A DNA stretch of 64,000 bases from Thermothielavioides terrestris NRRL 8126 (Eukaryota > Ascomycota > Sordariomycetes > Sordariales > Chaetomiaceae): the NCBI RefSeq assembly GCF_000226115.1, contig NC_016458.1:2604001-2668000 (forward strand). The letters run 5' to 3'. The notes beneath the pieces were generated by a model, which saw only the letters and a program-made list of their open reading frames with translations, was not told the DNA's origin and did no database searches. The position numbers and the translations under genes were made by a program. Below are positions 11,460 through 19,790 of this stretch, in pieces. The number at the start of each line of letters is the position of its first letter. Position 1 is the stretch's first letter.

Positions 11460-13518
11460 TATCAATATTATAGAGGGAGATACCCAACTAGCCTTCGTCG
11501 TTTATAAGATATCTCCCTATATAAGAAAGACGCCTACCAAAGGCTATACTACTAACACCTAGAAGAGGGAGAGCGCTTGACTTATAGCTAAATAAGTAGG
11601 AGGAGCAAAGGAAATCGATAGTACGCCTAGCGTTCCTTTATACGCCCTAGGAGCTTCTATATCCTACTAAGCTATTACTAAAGACATTGCTACTAGAACT
11701 ACTTACAACAACGAAATAATAGCCGCTAAAGAAGCTAATATAGCTAAAGTAATCTAAAATAGCTTAGAGACTATCTATAAAGAGTAGTAGTAGAACGTTA
11801 CTATAGACCCTATTATAGTGTCTAACAATGAATAGGAAGTCTATAAAGACTATAACGAAGCATTGAATAGTAATACTATATAAGAGCATTTAGGAACTCT
11901 CCTAACTTATAAATATATAGAAGGGGAGTAGCCCCTACAATATATACTAGGGATTAAGTATCTAGAAACTAGCAACGTCACCTCCGCTAGCGTATAGCGC
12001 TAAGAAGTCTAGTAAGCTCTATATATCGCGTTAGAAGACGAGGCCGCTACAACTAACGACGACCTAGACATCTCTAACAACGATAGTGCCAATTACACTA
12101 GTAATAAGGAGGATATAGCAACTAAACTATACTATATCCTAGAGCTTTAGGAAACCTATATATTGTATAGGTACTTTTAACGTCTAACTAAAGCTATAAA
12201 CAAGTATATCGCTACTATAAGCGAAGTACTTACTTATACGTATACAGATTTCAGTTATGATAACAAGTATATAGCTAAGCTAACGATATAATTCACTAGG
12301 TTTTATTGTATAGTCCTAAAGAAGGATTTTAATAATAAGCCTACTAGCTTTATATACAACCTATATATCTAGAGGATTAAAGGTATAATCAAGAGAGCCC
12401 TTAAAGAGTTCTAAGAGATAGGCATAGTTATAGCAAGCTATATATCAATAGAGATTAAAATCCTTACGTTGTATTACATCTCGCCTAAGGGTAAGGGCAA
12501 CCCTTCTATAAATATAATGCTAGTAGAGCTTAGGTTTACCTATTACAACAACGCTAGAGCTATAGATATAGCGAGCAGTGCTAATTATACAGTTACTATA
12601 AACGATAACGCTATTAAATCTCTATAAACGGATATAAAAGCAGTATAAACGTTGACTAAAGATTTACTCTAATTCGCCTAGAAGTACTAAGTCTATATTA
12701 AGGAAGTCGAAAAAACCGTAGTAGAATTAGTAAAGCTTATTAGTACATTGGAAGCAAATAGCAAAGCTAGTAATCTAGATCCTAGTAGTCTTACCTTTTA
12801 AAACGACCTTAATAATATATACTATTATTAGATAGTAAAGATCAGTGACTTATAGCTAGTATACAATAAGACTATAACGGATCTCTATTATAAGAACAAC
12901 GCCCTTCTAAAGAAGATCGACCTTACTACCTAAACGACAGTAAACTTATACGATAGTATCTACATAGGACTAGTATAGTGTATACAGGACGTTGAACGTC
13001 GTTTAGTAACTATCAAGTCCTAAACTACTATAATAGATTTATCCGCTACAAAGATAGATATTACAAAGTAGGCTACTATAGCTATCTAAACCATTAGACG
13101 CTAAGAGGTAGCGCCTAAGGTTAGCTACACTGCAACTGTAACGACTGTACACTCTACTAAGACTATATAGCCGCCCACTTAGAGAATGCCTACTAAGGTA
13201 CCCGTCGCTAAAGCCATACCGCTAGTTACACTAACAACGCTAGCTAAGACGCTATAAAGCTAACGTAATAAAAGTACCTATTCAACGTTAGGAGCTAAAA
13301 CGGCTAAAGTCACTGCTACTAAACGCTAATGTAAAGTAACTATTAACAACAAAGTATAGAAGATATTGATATATCCTCCTAAGAAGCTTAAGAAGACGCC
13401 CGCTTCTATTGAACGTAAGGCGGCAACAAAGGTATCTAAGGTCGGAAGAGACGACCCTTATACTAGTAATAGTATAGTCGATCTTAATAAGTAGAACAAA
13501 TAAACGAATATATTGCAA
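11460..13518 (+). pseudogene. Third coding relic of the chromovirus, function unknown
   Basis: Downstream of pol, after a pyrimidine-rich gap at about 10700-10800, one plus-strand frame stays coding-like to about 13518, nearly 690 codons, with only RIP-type TAG and TAA stops. The reading shows an acidic patch near 12040-12120, a central region near 12600-13080 with spacing that suggests alpha-helical or coiled-coil structure, and a basic Lys/Arg/Thr/Pro-rich tail near 13100-13500. I recognise no domain. It is inside the element, in the same strand as gag and pol, so it is an extra ORF of the element or a captured gene. A separate nested element is less likely, because no second set of terminal repeats was seen. 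Confidence 0.6.
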
Positions 13519-13672
13519 TAGAGGACTTTGCTATAGGACAAGATAACGGATATAAAACTTATATAGAGTATAATATAGATTAGTTTCCTTTCTTTCTATA
13601 CGCTCCTTTATCCTATATTAAGTTCTATAATAATAGCGAGGACACTATCTTTTCTTCTTGTCCTTAGGCACT

Positions 13673-13920
13673 TGTTATACGCAACTATAGCAAGGGCACC
13701 TATAACCGTACTACGGTTAGGGGTGACGAGCGTTCCCTTAAAAGGGGAACCTCGTCTATAACCCCTTTGTAGAATAGTAGACTACATCAATATACTTTTA
13801 TAATATATACTAGTGTTTAAGAGTGCTGCCTTATTAGCTGACGAGGCTGAGAGGCATTGATCTTTCTTACCCTTATACGTTTACCGCTAGATGGTCACTG
13901 AGCACCATCTGTGTATAACA
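13673..13920 (+). repeat. 3' LTR of the chromovirus
   Basis: This is the 248-bp partner of 3347-3594. It begins TGTTATAC and ends GTATAACA. The bases just upstream are not the purine tract expected as a plus-strand primer site, which is odd because RIP makes only transitions and would not erase purines. Confidence 0.93.
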
Positions 13921-13925
13921 TCTCT
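13921..13925. repeat. Target-site duplication, right copy (TCTCT)
   Basis: This matches 3342-3346 exactly. With one copy removed, the copia gag codons on the minus strand read in frame from 13926 upstream sequence into 3341. Confidence 0.92.
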
Positions 13926-15107
13926 CCTTATAACTAGCTTAGTACCTAAGGCGATTCTCCTAATCTTCTAGTTGCTTAGGGTCTTTGTTTTCTTTCTCTC
14001 TAGGGCTATATATTAGGAAGGATCCTTTTCATATATAGTTAGGCGCCTTCTTAAGGAATAGGTATATACCTTTATAGACTTTTATAGCTATATCTTGAAA
14101 GGTTAGCTTCTTAAAGATCTTTATCTTGTTTATAGTATAGAGGAAAATAAAGCTTAGGAATAGCTTCTCTAATATAGCTATTAGTTCGTTGAACTATAGG
14201 CTAGGATCTTTCGCCTTATTTATCTTCTAGAGAGAGGCCTTATCTATTAGGCTCTCCTACTTAATAAGCTACTTCTCGAAATTAGCCTCCTTAATATATA
14301 TATTCCTAAAGTATTTAAATATATCGAGGTAGATATAAATTTATATTCGAAGCTTAGTTATCATTTTAATAGTTGGCTAAATAGTCTTTTTAAGATTATT
14401 ATACTATATTCGAAGGTTAGTATACTCTATAAAGTAGGTAGACTAGTAGTTAACCGCTATTATAGTAGTTATAAAGGTTAGTATCTAGGTAAAGTAGTTG
14501 GTCTAGCGTTTATAATCCTTATATTTATAATTTAGATCCTTCTCGACCTATATAATAACGATAATAATATTATTGTTAAACTACTTTTCTCTTTTATTAT
14601 AGAGCTTCCTCTAGTAGCTATTCAATACCTTAATACTAAGCTACTTTTATAGACCCTCGTTCTTAGAGAGGGTCTAGAAGTCTATATCGTTATTCTAGGC
14701 TATAGAGGCAATACTAGGCCGCTACTCGTCTATAGTAGACGCTCTTAGATCGGCTAGAGCTTCTACGTTAGCTATAGCTCCTATAGCTATAGCTGGTATA
14801 GAAGCTTATAGTTCAACGATATATTCCTAGAGCTTACGCTAGATATACTTATAGGCGAGATCGTAGGTATCGGCTAGTATAGGCTTTAGGAGGAGCTTCG
14901 TCTTGCCCTTAAAATAGTCGAGTAGGTCGAGATACTTAGCTTTGTTGACGAACTCGCGGTTCTAAGCTACCTAGTCATCTAGGCTAGCTAGGATAATATC
15001 GATCTTTATATTAGCTTTCGAAGATATAGTAGTTGCTACTAAGCGCTATATATAGGGCTATATACTTAGAGATAGGGCTAGGTTTTCGAGCTAATAAGAC
15101 TCTTAAT
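13926..15107 (-). pseudogene. RIP-degraded copia gag (right arm)
   Basis: The minus strand from about 15040 down to 13926 reads as one frame with TAG and TAA stops. Near 15000-14900 it has the features of a fungal copia gag N-terminal region: a Leu-Asp-Asp-stop-Val-Ala-stop-Asn-Arg-Glu-Phe segment, where Trp is expected at the stops, then a Lys-Ala-Lys-Tyr-Leu-Asp-Leu segment. The frame ends at the chromovirus insertion point and continues in phase at 3341 of the left arm, whose next part contains a decayed Cys/His-like zinc-knuckle region near 3240-3190. Confidence 0.82.
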
Positions 15108-15171
15108 TGTTAGAACCGTTGTATAGGCTTAGGAAGATAAAGCTATTACAATGTAAGCAATGTATATAACA
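15108..15171 (-). repeat. Possible copia terminal repeat fragment at the block boundary
   Basis: On the minus strand this 64-bp segment starts TGTTATATAC and ends GGTTCTAACA, so it has TG...CA ends with a TGTTA/TAACA inverted pair. It lies just outside the copia gag and ends exactly where composition switches from AT-rich to GC-rich. Sixty-four bases is short for an LTR. The partner would lie left of the window, so this stays a proposal. Confidence 0.4.
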
Positions 15172-15952
15172 GGGATCAATCGTGGTGTTAAGGATGTTGT
15201 ATTGTAGGAGAGTTCTCCTGATCAGGAGCCTAGTCTTGGGTGGCAGTTGGGCATCAAGCCGGTGGATCCTAATCTCGGTGGGCTGGCCCGGTGCCCTGGG
15301 CCGGGCTGGTTCTGACAACTCCCAGTAAGCTTCCGTGCCATTTTCGGATGTACACTGCGAGCTGAAAAGCGGTCGAGATGCACGCCGGGCCAATCGCCGT
15401 AGAACGAGTGCTGCTCCGCCCCGGTGCAAATAAGCATGACCCCGAGAGGCAGCTTGAAGGCAGCTCGAAGCCAATCACGGCCATCGATCTCTTCGATCCA
15501 TCAATGCCGGCGACTCCAGCACAGTGGGACGGGACGCTTGGCATGCACCTTGCTCCCCGGTAGTTGGCACGTTACGTTCGGACTTGAAGCTTGGCTATGC
15601 ATCCATGCACGAGTCGTAGGGCTGAAATCGCAGGGTCCAGACTAAGCGGCGAGAAGAGTGACAGCCGAGATGTCTCAGCGCCGTAGGGCAGGGAGGTGGG
15701 TATTGAGGTCGCCGAGATGCATGATGTATCGCCATTTGAATTTGCTACATAACGTCCGCGAAGCCGTCATTCGAGGTGAATATCTCCGCATCAGCGTTCC
15801 GGTGTCACGTCGAGTCGTTTAGAAACCCGAAGTCTACGCATTTGCCCCTGCACCGGTACTGTTCGCTACTTCACCTTGCTGGAAGGGGCACTTCCTCTGC
15901 CGTTGCACAAGCAGCACCCCTCTTACGCACAACGGAGCACAGAGGACGGAAG
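15172..15952. other. Transition from mutated repeats to the MYB gene; no gene seen
   Basis: Composition becomes GC-rich at once and the TpA excess stops. There is a perfect 14-bp palindrome (CTCCTGATCAGGAG) at 15215-15228. Short open frames on both strands overlap each other and show no family resemblance. The right part is presumably the MYB gene's 5' region. Confidence 0.6.
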
Positions 15953-17327
15953 ATGACTACGTCAGCCAGTGTTATGCCGGCCTCGCGGGAATCTTGGTCT
16001 CCGGAGGCGAAGATTCCAAATCGCTGGTGCCCCGAAGAAGACCAGCTTCTTGCCTGGGCGGTAGCGAAGGGTACGTAGAGCCGACAGAACATGGAACCTT
16101 CCCTCTGGCCCTTCCTACTGGTCAGTCATCCCCTGACGATCCTGGCAGAGAAGCCTGAGCAGGGCACCATCAGCTGGCACCGAGTCGCGTCCCACCTTCC
16201 CGGGCGGACCAACAAGGACTGTCGCAAGCGATGGCACTTCACGTTGGCCAACACCATCCGGAAGGGCACCTGGATGCGTGACGAAGACGAGCGGCTGGTA
16301 AAGGCTGTCGAGGTCTACGGCACGCGGTGGAGCAAGGTCGCTCAGGCTGTCGGCACTCGCAACGGCGACCAGTGCTCGAAGCGGTGGTACGACTGTCTCG
16401 ATCCACGCATCGACAGGAGTCCATGGACGCCAGAGGAGGTATGTCAACCCCTGCTCTTCTCCCTGGTTACAGGATACCTCGTTGTCATAAGCAAACACCT
16501 TTACTCTTAAATGAGACACTGATTCAGCATCCCAGGACGAGAAACTAGTCACCCTCGTGGCCTGCCACGGCCGCAACTGGAGCGACATCGTTCAGCGGCA
16601 CTTTCCCAATCGCCCACCCATCTCCGCAAAGAACAGGTACACCATCCTACAGCGGAGGCAACAACCCAAACAATCCACCGGCACCCGCCGTCCAGAAGCG
16701 TCTCCTCTGCGCTCCGCAACCCCGTCATCCTTTCCCTCGACCCCATCCTTAACCCCCTCCTTAACCCCTCCCAGCCCCTACTCCCGCGCCCTTGCGACAC
16801 CGTCCCCCTCCCCGTCAGCTACCTCGTATACTCCCCCTGAGCCACAGACGGCCGCGCTTGAGGAGGAGTGGATGGCGGCGTTGCCGGCGGGAATCGAAGG
16901 AGAGAACTGGAGCTACGCGATCGACGAAGCATCGACCGTCTCCAGCGCACAGACCGGGATCGGTCTGGAACTTGACCCGCTGGGCTGGGCCACAGCTGCG
17001 GCTGTTGGCTGGGCCGCGGATGGTTCGGCTGCTGCGTGGGCATGTTTGGGTTGTGATGACGCTGATCGTGCGGCTGCGCAGCAGCCGCGAGGAAACGGGG
17101 TTGAAGCTGGCGGTTGGGGTGGGTACTTTACCCATAACCAGGGGCAACAACAACAACATCAGCTGCCCAGCGGGCCTGGTTATGGGTATGGCAATGGGTT
17201 TTGGATTTGCGAGGACGGGGGTGTTGGGCAAGTGTCAAGTCAGGGGATTAATGATGCTGGCAGCGCTTTGACGGCTTACGAGGGGATGGGGTATTGGCAG
17301 TGCGTGTATGATACGGAGAGTTGGTAA
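15953..17327 (+). CDS. Three-repeat MYB-like DNA-binding protein
   Basis: Three exons (15953-16070, 16149-16438, 16536-17327) join in phase to give 399 aa. The introns are GTACGT...GGCAG and GTATGT...CCCAG. Residues 24-72, 78-124 and 130-178 are MYB/SANT repeats, with the spaced Trp residues in [15 protein letters not shown] and Pro-Trp-Thr-Pro-Glu-Glu contexts. Such R1R2R3 proteins bind DNA in the nucleus as transcription or chromatin factors. After residue 180 the chain is Ser/Pro/Thr-rich, then Gly/Ala/Gln-rich, and probably disordered. I chose the ATG at 15953; an in-frame ATG at 15776 would add 59 residues of no visible character. The gene starts 0.8 kb from the RIP-mutated block yet shows no RIP-type damage. 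Family confident, target genes unknown. Confidence 0.85.
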
Positions 17328-18815
17328 GCCGGCTGAAGAGGGCCTGGTGTAGTTCACCGATGTCTTGAGACACTGAAGAAAAGTCACTGCTGGCCTGTGG
17401 CTTCCGAGTCAGCGGCCCGCCGAAACCGGTTGCTTCTGGAACGGGAACGGGAACGAAGGAACGTGGTTTGGACATGTTTTGCTAGGTTGTCTGTAGTGCC
17501 TGTGTTTCGCCGGGGTTACCACGAGCCGGTTGTTGCCATCCTTGATTGAATCTCCGAAACGTACATCCAGGCGGCCCTCGCAAGGTACCGGACCGAGACT
17601 TTGCAACGAGCTGAACCGGCCCTGCCCCTGAATGCCCCTGAAAGCAAAACAAAGGTCCAACTTTCAACCACCACGGCATGAGCACCTGTCCAGCCCTGTT
17701 GTAGGTCTCGATCACACCATCCACAGACACCAAGACGCTTTGAAAGCCCCAGTCTTGTCTCCGTTGTCGGCTTATCCAAAGATCAGATCAGATAAGATCC
17801 TGATTGATCATCTTATCAACGACTGGCATCGACCTGTCAACCCTCTCACATCTTTGATTTTTCCCTTCTAACGTCCGCCTCTGCCGTCTTCCCCGCTCTT
17901 CAGGGCAACTGGACGGAACCCAGTGGAGGCAACGCAACTCTCTCAACCAGCAATGGACCGAACGCACCCGTCCTTGAAGGCGCAGGCGGCGTCGAGCCAT
18001 GCATTCCCAGGCTTTGTCTGCGCTCTCTGCCCGCTGACGCCTTGGTCTCCAGACTCCAATGTCCCTGAGCGAGGGCAACAACGATGGCTGGTTGGATAAT
18101 CCAAGAAAGGTGGCATATATCAGGCTGCTGGTCGAGACGCTGTACGAGTCCCGCACGATTGTTGTGTGTTATAATGCCGCGATTCTTAGACTTCTTTCCG
18201 CATTTGCGCTCTTGCACTGGGGGAGTCGAGGAGGCGGCGAGCCCACCATTAGCCGCAAAAGCGTGTTACAAGCCTACTAATTGTGAACGTGCTTGGTTAC
18301 CATATGATCTAACCTCCCAAGCTGTTGTTCTCATAAGCTTGCGGTTAGTTAAAGCACACGACGGCCTCTACAGCCGAGATGCTCAGGGCGGCCCTTGCGT
18401 TACTCCTGGCTTGCCGAAGAATTGCAAACTGCCACACGAGACATGCAATGCAACATACGAGTTGTCCGCAATGATTAGTCTTGCTGATGTTCTGCTGCTG
18501 CCTGGTCGTAGTTGTGAGGCGGCCAGCGGCTTCGCCGAGTCATCCATGCAGTTGGTACTGCGTAAGGTGGGAGTTGACAGCCTCCATTCCCCGTGTCAGG
18601 ACTCTTTCTCAGCCTCGCAGGGGGGTGCACCGTCGCTCTCCGATGGAGCACTGGCCGATTCTCTATCTTGTGCTGGCCAACACCATCTATCGAGAAGGTT
18701 CCTGTCTGTCGGGATGCCGTCGAACCCCTTTGATTCAGAGGTATCTCGCCGAGACAAGCCAAGAGCTCCGAGTGAGAACGAAGGCACGACACTTCCGACC
18801 CGCGCTCTCATCAGC
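17328..18815. other. Intergenic; no gene supported
   Basis: A long plus-strand frame through 18084-18989 has no family resemblance in its first 240 codons and unfavourable residue composition (many Cys, Trp and Arg runs), so I do not call it. The left part holds the 3' end of the MYB transcript. Confidence 0.5.
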
Positions 18816-19212
18816 ATGGGCGGCCAGGTCGGGTCCAACCCGCACCCTCTCAACAACTTCGTCCCGACCACGGTGACGAACAACGTCTTCCGGGGGAACA
18901 TTGGCTTCTCCATCGTGATCAACAGGTGGGTCGACGGGCTGATGGTAGGCCGCCCGTCAAGCTACTCCGTACCGCCGCCAGAAAATTGACCCTCGCTTAC
19001 TATTCATTCTCGTCGGCATCGACACGGCGGGCGGCGTGTGGACGGCCAAGTGGGCGAGCGGCCGCTACTCGACCGCTTGCGGCAGCGACGGGGCCATGTG
19101 CGAGGTCGGTTTTGGTGGGGATGGGTATCTGGTGCTGTATCATGCCGGTGGGCCGCTGAGGGATGCGAAGACGTCCGGGGCAGGTAAGGTGCTGGTGTTT
19201 AATGCCGTTTGA
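18816..19212 (+). CDS. Possible lectin-like fragment (uncertain)
   Basis: A plus-strand frame ending at a TGA at 19210-19212 reads about 65 residues with an Asp-Gly-Tyr-Leu-Val-Leu-Tyr motif and flanking Gly-rich turns, reminiscent of one repeat of a bulb-type (mannose-binding) lectin. Upstream, a different frame around 18816-18925 is Asn/Val/Thr-rich and could be an earlier exon. I could not find a splice join that keeps phase. Either a fragment or a chance frame; the resemblance is weak. Confidence 0.22.
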
Positions 19213-19790
19213 TCATGCCGCGCCATAGGTGGCTGTCTTCGGGGCTGGTGGGACACGCTATGGATGATTGCAGATCTGATCAACTGATGCTCTTGGGGAG
19301 TGTTTATGTGCAACAAGGGAAAGTGCACAGCGGAAGGGAAAAAATGATGCAGAGGGTCCTCGGGTGCAACGCTGATTCCCATCGTGGGCAGGAGCCACCA
19401 TCAGCATGCGAGCGGGGAGTTCGCAGAAACAAAAATCACTGGCCCATGGTTGGCTAATGCCCCCACTTACGTGCATTAGCAGAGGATCGGCCGAGCTTCG
19501 ACCCCAAGATCACGCCGCAGCCAAGCATCGCCGAAGTCTCCTCTTGTCCCCCGCTTTGCGTTTTGTTTTCTCCCCCTCCTCGTGCGCCATGCTCTGCAAT
19601 CACCCGGCGAGTTTGGGTATCCAGCGTCGCGTCGGGAGGGTGTGTGCTGTGGGTTTAAGGATCGGTTTTCTGTAACTGCCGGCCGGCCGGGTTCAGAGCC
19701 CCAGAGGCGCTGGGAAGGAAAGCCTGCGGTCGCCGCGATATCAAATCCGGCGACCCATCCCACGCTGCATCCGACGCGCTGGACACGCGT
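19213..19790. other. Intergenic; no gene seen
   Basis: Overlapping short frames on both strands without recognisable features. Part of it is likely the 5' region of the MFS gene. Confidence 0.5.

Larger units (their letters stand above)
3347..13920 (+). mobile_element. Full-length RIP-degraded Ty3/gypsy chromovirus nested in a copia element
   Basis: This is a complete 10,574-bp LTR retrotransposon bounded by 248-bp direct repeats with TG...CA ends and flanked by TCTCT duplications. On the plus strand it carries a gag relic, then protease, RT, RNase H, integrase and a C-terminal chromodomain, the domain order of chromoviruses. A further coding relic of about 690 codons lies between pol and the 3' LTR, which makes the element unusually long. 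Every module is riddled with TAG and TAA stops in otherwise continuous frames, the outcome expected when RIP turns CAG, CAA and TGG codons into stops. It sits inside, and in opposite orientation to, a copia element of which it splits the gag gene. No autonomous function remains. Confidence 0.93.

Noticed and set aside
15103..15474. A 123-codon minus-strand frame crossing the RIP boundary
   Set aside because: It spans the mutated repeat edge and unique DNA with no domain and no splice support.
18084..18989. A 301-codon plus-strand open frame
   Set aside because: Most of it has no family resemblance and an erratic composition; only its last part might be an exon, and no in-phase join was found.
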